A stretch of 16,117 nucleotides of DNA from Bifidobacterium sp. UBA6881 (GTDB lineage Bacteria > Actinomycetota > Actinomycetes > Actinomycetales > Bifidobacteriaceae). Below the pieces are notes generated by a model. The model was not told the origin of the DNA and made no database searches. It was given only the letters and a program-made list of their open reading frames with translations. Position 1 is the stretch's first letter; the number at the start of each line of letters is the position of its first letter. Where the stretch lies: the NCBI GenBank assembly GCA_002451435.1, contig DKCF01000110.1:26245-42361 (forward strand). The letters run 5' to 3'. A program made the translations under genes and the position numbers. Of the stretch, positions 8,049-16,110 are shown piece by piece.

Positions 8049-9266
8049 ATGGTTTCTAATGAGATTGGCATCGGCCGAAATGTTCGAGAACCAAGAATCG
8101 TGGAGAAACCCATAAAGGCTGATACTTGGATATATGCTTTATCGTTTGTAACGGTTTTTGTGGATCTGTCATCTGTGATTCCAGCGTATGTTTACGTACG
8201 ATATTTTATGCTACTCATTGTTGGTATATTTGTCTGTTTGAAATTGCCGGTTATTATTTCTGGTAGAAATTGGGTAAATTTTGTTCCTTGGCTGGCATTT
8301 ATTGTAGTTATTATTGTTAGTTCTTTTTTGTCGAGAAATGATTATGCATCTCGAAATCCATTCTTGGCCGCGATTGTATCCTTGGGCGGCTTGCTGGAAT
8401 TCATTGCAGTGGTAAACTACGCCTTTAAGAAAGAACGTTTGCTTGCAGCCTTAAATGTGTTTTATGCGGTGGCTTTTATTGTTTTGTTATGCACAGATAT
8501 AGCTGTTTGCTTGGCGGATGTATATCTTATTGGAAATAAATTTAGAATATCTTATTTTCACATCCAGTTCATTGTATTATTTGTGATAAGAAAAACGGTT
8601 TTTTATAAAAAGAAAGATGTTATAGGGCAACTATTCTTTATAGGTTTAATAGTTTTGGCAATTGCTATTGCTGTTCGGGTAGATTGCAGTACTGGAATTA
8701 ATGCAATAGTATTGATGATTATATGGTTCTTTGTTGGAAAACTTTTTCCATCATTCGTATATAGTCCCATCACTGCTTGCGTGGCAGCTATAGCCAGCTA
8801 TCTTTTCATGTATGTTGTTACATCTGTGCTGCATATTTCTTTTGTGATGAGTTATATCACAAATACTCTTCATAAAGATGCGACGATGACTGGTAGATTG
8901 CCGATTTTTGAGATTGTGCCTAGAGCTTTGGCTCAGAAACCGGTTTTGGGATATGGATTTGGAATCAGCTATGAAGTGCTTGATTCTTTTCTGAAGGGTG
9001 TACCGGACACTCAAAATGCGTTGGCTGAATGGATTCTATATGGAGGCTATGTTGCAGCCGTAATAATTATTTTAATAATTATGTTGAATTTTAAGGTAGT
9101 TTCATCTCATGCTTCGACGGATGATGTTGCTGTGCTTATTTGCGTGGCATTCATTTATGCTTTTATCTGTATTGGAACTATTGAAGTAAGTTATGGGATG
9201 GACTTCTTTGCGATACTGGCTCTGCTTCGTGTGATTTCACTGAGTCTCAGTCAAAGAAGGGCGTAA
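8049..9266 (+). CDS. wzy: Wzy-like polysaccharide polymerase / O-antigen ligase-type membrane protein
   Basis: A 405-residue, very hydrophobic protein with roughly 11-12 membrane segments, starting near residue 27 and running almost to the C-terminus. A longer polar region at about 285-335 contains GYGFG and PDTQNALAEWILYGG. This resembles the large periplasmic loop of Wzy/WaaL-type proteins, where an Asn or His precedes a helix and a Gly-rich turn. Such proteins join undecaprenyl-linked repeat units outside the membrane. Wzy sequences are poorly conserved, so the call rests on topology, length and operon position next to transferases and a flippase. It is the most AT-rich gene here (8521-8580 has 12 G/C of 60), as is common for serotype-specific polymerases. 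Only two bases separate it from the previous stop. Confidence 0.75.
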   Translation: MVSNEIGIGRNVREPRIVEKPIKADTWIYALSFVTVFVDLSSVIPAYVYVRYFMLLIVGIFVCLKLPVIISGRNWVNFVPWLAFIVVIIVSSFLSRNDYASRNPFLAAIVSLGGLLEFIAVVNYAFKKERLLAALNVFYAVAFIVLLCTDIAVCLADVYLIGNKFRISYFHIQFIVLFVIRKTVFYKKKDVIGQLFFIGLIVLAIAIAVRVDCSTGINAIVLMIIWFFVGKLFPSFVYSPITACVAAIASYLFMYVVTSVLHISFVMSYITNTLHKDATMTGRLPIFEIVPRALAQKPVLGYGFGISYEVLDSFLKGVPDTQNALAEWILYGGYVAAVIIILIIMLNFKVVSSHASTDDVAVLICVAFIYAFICIGTIEVSYGMDFFAILALLRVISLSLSQRRA

Positions 9267-9270
9267 AGAT

Positions 9271-10266
9271 ATGAAGAAGTGTGCTTTGATATTGCCGTAT
9301 TTTGGCAAGTTTAATAATTATTTCCCTTTATTCCTAAAATCATGTGGATATAATCCATCCTACGATTTTTTCATTTTCACTGATAATACGGAGTCTTATA
9401 ATTATCCACAAAATGTGCATGTAGTGTCTATGACATTGGATGAATTCAGGGCCAATGCTTCGCGGAAGCTGGGTTTTGATCCATGCATTCCAACTGCGTA
9501 CAAGCTGTGTGATTTCAAACCGGCTTATGGTTTTTTGCTTGAGGAATACATTCGGGATTACGAATATTGGGGTCACTGTGATTGTGATCTCGTTTTCGGT
9601 AATCTTGAAAAGATACTGTCTCCTGTGCTGGACAAGGACTACGATAAAATTTTCGCTGTCGGGCATCTGACCATATATAAGAATACATTCGACAACAATC
9701 GACGTTTTATGAAATCCCTTAATGGGCGTGAGATTTACCGAGAGGCATTCACGACAAGCCGTATTTATGTGTTTGACGAGAACTATCAATCTGAAAAAAA
9801 TCCTGATCGAAGCAATGTGCACACGCTTTTTCGAAATGATGGTGCGAAATTGTACGAGAAGGATTTGTCGTTTAATGTAAGCCCTAAGAAGGCAAAAATC
9901 ACTAGGGCTGCATACAATCCGCAGACGCAAAAATTTGAAGAGGATCATAGGTACGATGATTTGGCGCGTTATTATCTGTGTTCTGATGGGTTATTTTCGG
10001 TTTCTTTAAATAAAGATCAGTCGATGGTGGAAACGCACCAATATCTGTATATGCATTTGCAGTCACGCCGCATGCGGATGTCCGCTGATATTGTTCAGTC
10101 TCCAGTGGTGGAAATTCGCCCTGATCGGTTCGTCAAGGCCAAGTGTCTCCCGCACACAAAGGCGGAATTGAGAAATAGATTCTTCAATGTGTTCAATTGG
10201 TTCTGGGTTGATACTTATGTAAAAAGATTCAACGCAAAAAAACGCGTATTTTTAGAGAATCATTAA
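9271..10266 (+). CDS. Putative glycosyltransferase, DUF6625-like
   Basis: A 331-residue soluble protein. It opens with KKCALILPYFGKFNNYFPLF, a GT-A-like first strand, followed by IFTDN. The segment YWGHCDCDLVFGNL (about 98-111) contains a DXD-type Asp104-Cys-Asp106 followed by a hydrophobic strand, as in metal-dependent transferases. From memory this resembles the DUF6625 family, found in polysaccharide clusters and presumed to be glycosyltransferases. I am fairly but not completely sure of that name. The C-terminal 60 residues are basic and aromatic. The ATG lies four bases after the polymerase stop and behind AAGGGCGTAAAG. A 49-base AT-rich gap follows. Donor and linkage are unknown. Confidence 0.7.
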   Translation: MKKCALILPYFGKFNNYFPLFLKSCGYNPSYDFFIFTDNTESYNYPQNVHVVSMTLDEFRANASRKLGFDPCIPTAYKLCDFKPAYGFLLEEYIRDYEYWGHCDCDLVFGNLEKILSPVLDKDYDKIFAVGHLTIYKNTFDNNRRFMKSLNGREIYREAFTTSRIYVFDENYQSEKNPDRSNVHTLFRNDGAKLYEKDLSFNVSPKKAKITRAAYNPQTQKFEEDHRYDDLARYYLCSDGLFSVSLNKDQSMVETHQYLYMHLQSRRMRMSADIVQSPVVEIRPDRFVKAKCLPHTKAELRNRFFNVFNWFWVDTYVKRFNAKKRVFLENH

Positions 10267-10315
10267 TCTTTTGCATTTCAAAAAAGAGAAAATTTAGTCA
10301 GTAAAGAAGGTGACA

Positions 10316-11434
10316 ATGTTTGATAAAAATATATATGTATCGACAATAATCGATTCATATAACTACGGTACTGTTTTGCAGGCCGCAGCGACGCGGGATG
10401 TGCTTGAGCCCTATGGCAAGCCATTGTTCATCGATTATTGCCGCGAGGCTTGGACGCGTAAGGGGTTACGGGACATTTATCTCAAGGATAAGAACCATCC
10501 CTTGCCTCTCAACGTGGTTCGATATCTGGTTGCGCTTCCAGAGCTGAAAACAAATCAAAAATTGTTCCGTGCCTTTGTGGAAAGGCAGCTTCATTTGGTC
10601 GGCGCCGATTCATTTGTCGGCGGTAACGGCAAATTCGACAAGCAGGCGGTGTATTGCGTCGGTAGTGACCAGACTTGGAATGAAGAGCTGAATAAGGGCA
10701 TTGATCCGGTGTACACACTGGAGAATGTGCCTTCGGATTGTCATAAGATTTCGCTTTCCGCCAGCTTTGGACGTCCTTCTGTTCCCGATGCTGAGGCCGC
10801 GAAGATGAAGCCTCTGCTGGAACAGTTCGAAGCCATTTCCGTACGTGAAAGTTCCAGTGTGTCAATTCTGGAGCAAATGGATGTTAAGGGTGCTGTCGCG
10901 CTGAAGGACCCTGTTTTGCTTTGCCGCCCTGAATTGTGGCATGAGCTCTCCCAAGGTGTGCCGAAGCATGAGGATCCGTATGTGTTGATTTATATGCTGA
11001 ATCAGAATCGAAGGATGATCGATTATGCACAGCGGTTGGCCAAAGAAAATGGCATGAAAGTTCGTATTATCACTTTCAGTCCGAGGAAGCCTGGCCCTGC
11101 TGGATGTGAATCCATTTGCCAGCCCACGCCTGAGCAATGGCTGGCGACGTTCCGAGATGCCGATTACGTGGTAACGGATTCGTTCCATGGCACATGCTTC
11201 TCGATTCTCTTCAACAAGCCGATGATTGTATTTGATCCCCCTCGATATTCAGTACGGTTGACCGACGTATTGAAAGATTTTGGCCTTTCTGATCGTCGTA
11301 CCGATGATCAAGTCGCGATTAAGGATATCGATACGGCTGATAAGGAGATTGATTGGAGACACGTGCAAACAATGCTTGCGGATTTCAGAAAAGTCGCAGG
11401 TGAGTTTTTGGATAAGTATTTTACTGCGCTATAA
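10316..11434 (+). CDS. Polysaccharide pyruvyl transferase family protein (first copy)
   Basis: A 372-residue member of PF04230 (CsaB/WcaK/ExoV-like). These proteins transfer a pyruvyl group from phosphoenolpyruvate to a sugar hydroxyl pair as a ketal, giving the polymer negative charge. Visible landmarks are NYGTVLQ at 16-22, VGSDQTWN at 115-122, SLSASFG, ISVRESSS, LKDPVLL and DSFHG at 288-292 followed by TCFSILF. The ATG at 10316 is preceded by AAGAAGGTGACA, better than the GTG at 10310. A 49-bp AT-rich gap separates it from the previous gene, the longest in the operon, with no convincing terminator or promoter. It pairs with a second copy two genes on. Some family members are not pyruvyl transferases, so the exact reaction is not certain. 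Confidence 0.87.
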   Translation: MFDKNIYVSTIIDSYNYGTVLQAAATRDVLEPYGKPLFIDYCREAWTRKGLRDIYLKDKNHPLPLNVVRYLVALPELKTNQKLFRAFVERQLHLVGADSFVGGNGKFDKQAVYCVGSDQTWNEELNKGIDPVYTLENVPSDCHKISLSASFGRPSVPDAEAAKMKPLLEQFEAISVRESSSVSILEQMDVKGAVALKDPVLLCRPELWHELSQGVPKHEDPYVLIYMLNQNRRMIDYAQRLAKENGMKVRIITFSPRKPGPAGCESICQPTPEQWLATFRDADYVVTDSFHGTCFSILFNKPMIVFDPPRYSVRLTDVLKDFGLSDRRTDDQVAIKDIDTADKEIDWRHVQTMLADFRKVAGEFLDKYFTAL

Positions 11435-11444
11435 GTTAAGAGTT

Positions 11445-11450
11445 AAGGAG
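11445..11450 (+). promoter_or_regulatory. Ribosome binding site fixing the nitroreductase start
   Basis: AAGGAG lies seven bases before the ATG at 11458, an ideal spacing. The in-frame TTG at 11455 is therefore not preferred. Confidence 0.6.
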
Positions 11451-11457
11451 TTCTTTG

Positions 11458-12477
11458 ATGAGTTTCAAGCATGTTATTGGCAATATTCTCCCGGACAACG
11501 TTGCGAATTCCCTACGGCGGATTAAGTCTTCGCATATCCTTCGAAAGGAATATGCGTCGCAAGCCAAACGGTTCAATAGGACTTTTTCTCGCGAATGGTC
11601 TACTGGACTTATGCAGGTGCAGACTCGAGTCATTTTTCTGACGCATCAGATCGAAAAAGGCCTCGGTCATCGGGAGTTCCGCTATGGATTTGGAGTGCAT
11701 GTCTTCAAAGCGCTTGGTCCTGAACTCGCAAAATTGGAGGCCGCTGATTCGGATTATCCCAATAATCCGGCCTATCGTGAGTGCATGAGCGCAGTGCATG
11801 AGTATATCGCTCGCCATGAGGCTGCTGGAAAAGACATCAGTCAACAGCGCCAGTATTTTGGTAATAAGCATTGGGAACGTGCAAGGCAGGCGACCGATGA
11901 ACATGGTGGAAGTATTGTCGTTACTGCGGCGGAAAAAGCAGATAATGCACAAAAATCGTTTATCGAATTGGCTGAGAACAGGCATTCTTTGCGTGAATAT
12001 TCTGCACAGCCTGTTACTGAAGAAGAAATCGTTAAGGCTGTGGAGCTCGCCACTCGAGCGCCATCTGCCTGCAATCGTCAGCCCGCTCGTGTTCTGCTGA
12101 TCAGTGACGCACGCCAAATTGCTGAAGTGCTGAAGATCCAAGGAGGGGTTCGAGGTTATGCCCTTCCTTCTCAGTTGCTTCTTGTCACTGCCAAAACCAG
12201 TGTGTTCATGGGGCCGAACGAGCGCAACCAGGGATTTATCGACGGCGGTCTTTTCAGCATGATGCTGCTGATGTCGTTGGAAGCGTATGGATTGGCGGCC
12301 TGTCCTCTGCATGCGATGCTGGATGGAAAGGCCGAAGCTCGGATGCGTGAGATTCTTAACGTTCCTGATGATGAGATATTTGTGATGTTCGTCGAAGTTG
12401 GCCATTTCCCGGAGTCTGTTCGTACTCCGCAGTCCACTCGACTGCCTATGGAAAGCATCTTCAAAAAAGCTCGTTAA
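11458..12477 (+). CDS. Nitroreductase-family flavoprotein with long N-terminal extension
   Basis: A 339-residue protein. The nitroreductase domain covers about 170-339. ENRHSLREY (173-181) carries the Arg-Ser-x-Arg element that contacts FMN. APSACNRQP (201-209) is the classic phosphate/flavin-binding segment, and GLAACPLHAMLD belongs to the late part of the fold. Such enzymes bind FMN and use NAD(P)H. The first 165 or so residues are an extension containing THQIEKGLGHREFRYGFG (from 62), a motif I recall from nitroreductase-like proteins of polysaccharide loci. Lying between two pyruvyl transferases, it may carry out a redox modification of a sugar, or supply electrons to one, but this is inference. 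The substrate is unknown. The chosen ATG follows AAGGAG at ideal spacing. Confidence 0.82.
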   Translation: MSFKHVIGNILPDNVANSLRRIKSSHILRKEYASQAKRFNRTFSREWSTGLMQVQTRVIFLTHQIEKGLGHREFRYGFGVHVFKALGPELAKLEAADSDYPNNPAYRECMSAVHEYIARHEAAGKDISQQRQYFGNKHWERARQATDEHGGSIVVTAAEKADNAQKSFIELAENRHSLREYSAQPVTEEEIVKAVELATRAPSACNRQPARVLLISDARQIAEVLKIQGGVRGYALPSQLLLVTAKTSVFMGPNERNQGFIDGGLFSMMLLMSLEAYGLAACPLHAMLDGKAEARMREILNVPDDEIFVMFVEVGHFPESVRTPQSTRLPMESIFKKAR

Positions 12478-12492
12478 ATTTATGGTGAAATA

Positions 12493-13596
12493 ATGAAGAA
12501 AAAAATCGAAATCGGAATCATAACTGTAAATGATCCTAAGAACTATGGTAATCGTTTGCAGAATTATGCGCTTCAGCAGGTATTGCGCGATTACGGTACA
12601 GTGAGCACCGTAAATCAATTTCTGAACGTCAGCAAGCCTGGTGAAATTATTGAGAAGAGACTCTTTGCCCTGCTCCGTCCAGCGGTGAACAAGGTCTTGA
12701 GTTTGGTACCGTCGAAACGCGCTCTCGATTTCAAAAGGTTGCATCGGTCTGATGTATTCACTCGCAGGTATGTCCCTTGTTCCGAGCTATATGCATCCAC
12801 GTGTCTGACTGCGAATAATATTGCTTCTTTGAAAACGGTGGTCGTGGGATCCGATCAGGTTTGGAATGATCGTTGGATATCGGGTCGAGTGCTGTCGGCA
12901 AGACTGGCTGATATGACGAATGATAAGACGAGGCTGATAAGCTATGCGGCGAGCTTTGGCATCAATCAGGTCAAAGATGAGTCAAAGCCTATTTTCAAGA
13001 AACAATTGGCACGTTTTTCTGCGATTTCTGTGCGGGAAGACCAAGGTGCGAGACTGGTGAACGAACTGTCCGGGAAGCCGGCAGCAGTCGTGCTGGATCC
13101 GACGCTTATGGTGTCGTCGGAGCATTGGCGTTCCATCACCAGGGGATTCGTTCCGCGTGACGACAAGTATGTGCTTACCTATTTTTTGGGTAGGCCGAGT
13201 GTCGAACAGGAGCGTACCATTCAGGAATATGCCGAGAAGCATGGTTGCCGTGTGAGACGTATGATCGATCCTCGTGATTCTGAGACATATGTGGCTGGTC
13301 CGGAGGATTTCGTCGAGCTATTTTCCAAAGCGGAGTATGTTTTCGCTGATTCATACCATGCCTGCTGCTTCTCCATTCTCTTCCACAGGCAATTCACCGT
13401 ATTCAACCGTGCCGGCACTGAGGGCAAGGCAAGCATGAATTCCCGCATGGAAACATTGTTCCGTCTTTTTGAACTTGATTCCGTCGTGCTGGATGATGGG
13501 ATCGCGCCGGAAATCGATTACGAGAAGGTGGATTTGTTGTTGCGGCAGCATCGTGCCGAGTCCAAGGCATGGCTTGACAAGGCCATGGAGGTATAA
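12493..13596 (+). CDS. Polysaccharide pyruvyl transferase family protein (second copy)
   Basis: A 367-residue PF04230 protein. Landmarks are NYGNRLQNYALQ from 17, VVGSDQVWN at 117-125, SYAASFG, ISVREDQGARLV, VLDPTLM and DSYHA at 286-290 followed by CCFSILF. The last motif differs from the DSFHG of the first copy by Phe to Tyr and Gly to Ala, which may alter the active-site loop. The two copies are clearly different over their length, so this is not a recent duplication. The ribosome binding site is weak (GGTGA). The gene starts 15 bases after the nitroreductase stop and ends four bases before the flippase ATG. It could act on a second sugar of the repeat unit, or perform a related transfer. 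Confidence 0.87.
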   Translation: MKKKIEIGIITVNDPKNYGNRLQNYALQQVLRDYGTVSTVNQFLNVSKPGEIIEKRLFALLRPAVNKVLSLVPSKRALDFKRLHRSDVFTRRYVPCSELYASTCLTANNIASLKTVVVGSDQVWNDRWISGRVLSARLADMTNDKTRLISYAASFGINQVKDESKPIFKKQLARFSAISVREDQGARLVNELSGKPAAVVLDPTLMVSSEHWRSITRGFVPRDDKYVLTYFLGRPSVEQERTIQEYAEKHGCRVRRMIDPRDSETYVAGPEDFVELFSKAEYVFADSYHACCFSILFHRQFTVFNRAGTEGKASMNSRMETLFRLFELDSVVLDDGIAPEIDYEKVDLLLRQHRAESKAWLDKAMEV

Positions 13597-13600
13597 CCGG

Positions 13601-15112
13601 ATGGCGAATCAACGCAAGGCGGGAGCGGCTCTTGGATATGCCAATGTAATCGCCAAGAACCTCGTTAATTTGATGTATGTGCCGTTGCTGTTGCATTTTG
13701 TGGGACAGGGCGATTATGGCGTGTTCCAGATGACCAATAGCGTCGTCTTCGCTCTGACTTTGCTCAGTGCGGGCTTTTCGGGAGCTTATGTGCGATTCTA
13801 TATGAGGGAGGTCGCACATGGCACAAGAACCAGTATTCATCGGTTGAATGGAATCTTTCTTCTCATATATCTGATTGTGGTTGGCCTCTGTCTTATTGGT
13901 GGCGTGGCGCTGACCCTTAATGTGAATGCGCTGTTTTCGAAGGGATTGACCCCTCGGGAACTGGTGTTGGCCCGTGAGCTTATGGTGTTTATGGTCTTTA
14001 ACGTCGCGGCGCAATTGATGACCAGCCCGTTCAATTCGTATATTACAGCCAAAGAACGCTTCGTTTATCAGCAGACGAGACAGCTACTGACTACATTGGT
14101 GCAGCCGCTACTTGCGGTGTTACTGGTATGGCGTGGTATGGGAGCTATCGGCGTGGCGCTGGCGATGCTGGTCGTTACGGTGGCTTTGCTGGTGATGAAT
14201 ATTGTGTATGCAATAAAAAAATTGGGCATGCGTTTTTCGTTCACCGGTTTGCAATGGTCCATGTTCAAGGCTATAGCTGTATTCAGTTTTTGGATTTTTC
14301 TCAATCAGATTTTCGATTTGGTCAACAACAACGTTCCTAATTTCCTCCTCGGGGCGATGGCTGGATCGACTGTTGTGGCCACATTCTCTATTGCCGTACA
14401 AATAAGAAATATATTCTTTGCCATGAGCACGACTATGTCTAACGTGTTTATTCCTCAGATAAACCGTATCGTTGCCGACAGTGATGATAACAAAGTGCTC
14501 ACCGAATTGATGACAAGGGTCGGTCGTTATCAAATGGCTATATTCTGGTTCATCTACGGAGGCTTTATAGTCTTAGGACAGTTTTTTGTTGTATTGTGGG
14601 CTGGACGCCAGAACGTAGATGCGTATTGGTTAGCGGTTATTATGGTGCTGCCGGTCATGATTCCTCTGACGCAGAACACTGGAATTGAAATTCAACGTGC
14701 GAAAAACAGGCATAAAACACGTAGTGTGATTTATGTTTTCACGGCAATGCTGGATGTCATTTTATCAGTTTTGCTGATTCCCTCTATGGGGTATTGGGCC
14801 ACTGCGATCGGCTATATCGCGAGTATCGTGTTGGGTACTGGACTTTTTATGAATTGGTACTATCAAACTCACATTGGTTTGGATATGCTGTATTTTTGGC
14901 GTAATCAGATGCCTACCATTATTATGGCGGTTCTTGTTACGGGAGCATGCTTGTTGGGAACGTACTTTGTGCCGGTGAATTCCATTCCACTTTTCCTGAT
15001 GTGGGGCGTGATATACGTCATTCTGTTCTGTGCTGGTGCATTCCATGTTTCTTTGACTGTGGATGAGCGCACTAAGGTTCTATCGATGTTGCATAAAATG
15101 AAGAAGGCATAA
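13601..15112 (+). CDS. wzx: Wzx-like polysaccharide flippase
   Basis: A 503-residue polytopic membrane protein with about 12-14 hydrophobic segments, the usual size and topology of MOP-superfamily oligosaccharide flippases. The N-terminus GYANVIAKNLVNLMYVPLLLHFVGQGDYGVFQM matches the Polysacc_synt pattern: a first helix with an Asn/Lys face, then GxxDYG before helix 2. The protein would move the undecaprenyl-pyrophosphate-linked repeat unit across the cytoplasmic membrane to the polymerase. The frame is open upstream to 13469, but GGAGG lies nine bases before the ATG at 13601 and the earlier part overlaps the pyruvyl transferase, so 13601 is chosen. Its TAA shares an A with the ATG of the next gene, implying translational coupling. 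Confidence 0.88.
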   Translation: MANQRKAGAALGYANVIAKNLVNLMYVPLLLHFVGQGDYGVFQMTNSVVFALTLLSAGFSGAYVRFYMREVAHGTRTSIHRLNGIFLLIYLIVVGLCLIGGVALTLNVNALFSKGLTPRELVLARELMVFMVFNVAAQLMTSPFNSYITAKERFVYQQTRQLLTTLVQPLLAVLLVWRGMGAIGVALAMLVVTVALLVMNIVYAIKKLGMRFSFTGLQWSMFKAIAVFSFWIFLNQIFDLVNNNVPNFLLGAMAGSTVVATFSIAVQIRNIFFAMSTTMSNVFIPQINRIVADSDDNKVLTELMTRVGRYQMAIFWFIYGGFIVLGQFFVVLWAGRQNVDAYWLAVIMVLPVMIPLTQNTGIEIQRAKNRHKTRSVIYVFTAMLDVILSVLLIPSMGYWATAIGYIASIVLGTGLFMNWYYQTHIGLDMLYFWRNQMPTIIMAVLVTGACLLGTYFVPVNSIPLFLMWGVIYVILFCAGAFHVSLTVDERTKVLSMLHKMKKA

Positions 15113-16010
15113 TGAACTATACGTTTACGGTTTTTACTCCAACATTTAATCGGTCTGCTTCGATTCATAGAGTGTATGAGAGTCTACAGTCTCAGACGTT
15201 CCATGATTTTGAGTGGCTGATCGTCGATGATGGTTCGGAAGATGATACTGCTGATTTGGTCGGAAACTGGACTAAGGAGGCGGATTTTCCGATTGAATAT
15301 ATGAAACAGAGCCATGCCGGAAAGCATATTGCATGGAACCATGCGTTACAAAAGGCTAGGGGACGTTTCTTCATTATTGCCGACAGTGATGACGGTTTTG
15401 TCCCGAATGCCTTGGAGAGGCTGCTGGAGGTTTGGAAAAGCATTCCAGGGGGGGCGATGGGTACAGAGGCGTTACATGCCGATGCATTACAGACAAAGGT
15501 GTCATGGTTGGCTCCACGGAGATTCCTGTACCATGGTTGGACGCTAGTGAGGCGGATGCGAAATATGTGCATAAGCTGCAATATGAAATGTGGGGTATGA
15601 CCCGCACCGAGGTGCTCAGGCAATACCTTAACCCGAATATTACGGGAATAAGGTTTTATCCCGAATCAATAATATGGGATAAAATGGGAGAAAAATATTT
15701 GACAAGGTATATCAATGAGCCATTAAGAATTTTATATAGTGATCAGGTTAATGCAACTACTGTAAAGAATGTTAATAACAGGTATAGGGAAAATTATTAT
15801 TTGTGGCGTCATATATTGAATGATTTGAGAAAATATGTCTTTAATGAGCCGTTGATGTTTGCGAAGGCATCTATTGGGGTTATGAGGGACGGTCTTCTCT
15901 CAGGAAGGCGCTATGGGCAGATTTTTCGCGATGTGGAGTCTTTCCCATGTAGGATATTGGTTATCTTAGGATCGCCGCTTGCGTGGATGCTTGCGAAAAA
16001 GACAAAGTGA
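15112..16010 (+). pseudogene. Glycosyltransferase family 2, frameshifted at a G7 run (possible phase-variable gene)
   Basis: Two frames together make one normal GT2 enzyme of about 300 residues. The first frame (15112-15600) has TVFTPTFNR, VDDGS (38-42) and the DXD-type ADSDD (90-94). Pro112 is then followed by G7 at 15448-15454, after which this frame reads unrelated sequence to a TGA at 15598. The true continuation is one frame back, from about 15453, beginning with residues such as DGYRGVTCRCITDKG. It contains FYPESIIWDK and YINEPLRILYSD, as in full-length relatives, and stops at 16008. Adding one G or removing two restores the frame. As read, the product is 162 residues: it keeps the donor site but loses the acceptor half. 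It is the last gene of the operon. Sequencing error, true decay, phase variation or -1 ribosomal slippage (A GGG GGG) are all possible. Confidence 0.85.
15448..15454 (+). repeat. Homopolymeric G7 run at the frameshift
   Basis: Seven consecutive G residues sit exactly where coding potential moves from one frame to another. It is the longest G run I noticed in the window. Lengths of 8 or 5 would put both halves in frame; 7 breaks them. Confidence 0.8.
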
Positions 16011-16110
16011 TCGTGCATGCAAGGCAGGCCGGCATCCGGCAATGGGTAGGGGCTGCAGGTGTTGTCAAGATGGGTTCTGTACAAATACCATGAAAGCCAA
16101 GGAGGGCTGC

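Noticed and set aside
10267..10315. TTGCAT ... TTTAGT as an internal promoter in the 49-base gap
   Set aside because: Only three and four matches to the consensus boxes in AT-rich DNA; could easily be chance.
12499..12505. A7 run at the start of the second pyruvyl transferase, with similar A7 runs at 9794-9800 and 14215-14221
   Set aside because: All three reading frames are intact across the runs, and A runs are ordinary in AT-rich Lys codons; there is no sign of switching.
11512..12744. 410-codon open frame on the minus strand across the nitroreductase and pyruvyl transferase genes
   Set aside because: It crosses two well-supported plus-strand genes, has no family features and a biased, motif-free composition.
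10316..13596. The two pyruvyl transferases as a recent tandem duplication
   Set aside because: They share only family motifs; sequences and lengths differ throughout.
16028..16040. GCCGG-CAT-CCGGC hairpin after the last operon gene
   Set aside because: Perfect but only five pairs and not followed by T residues, so weak as a terminator.
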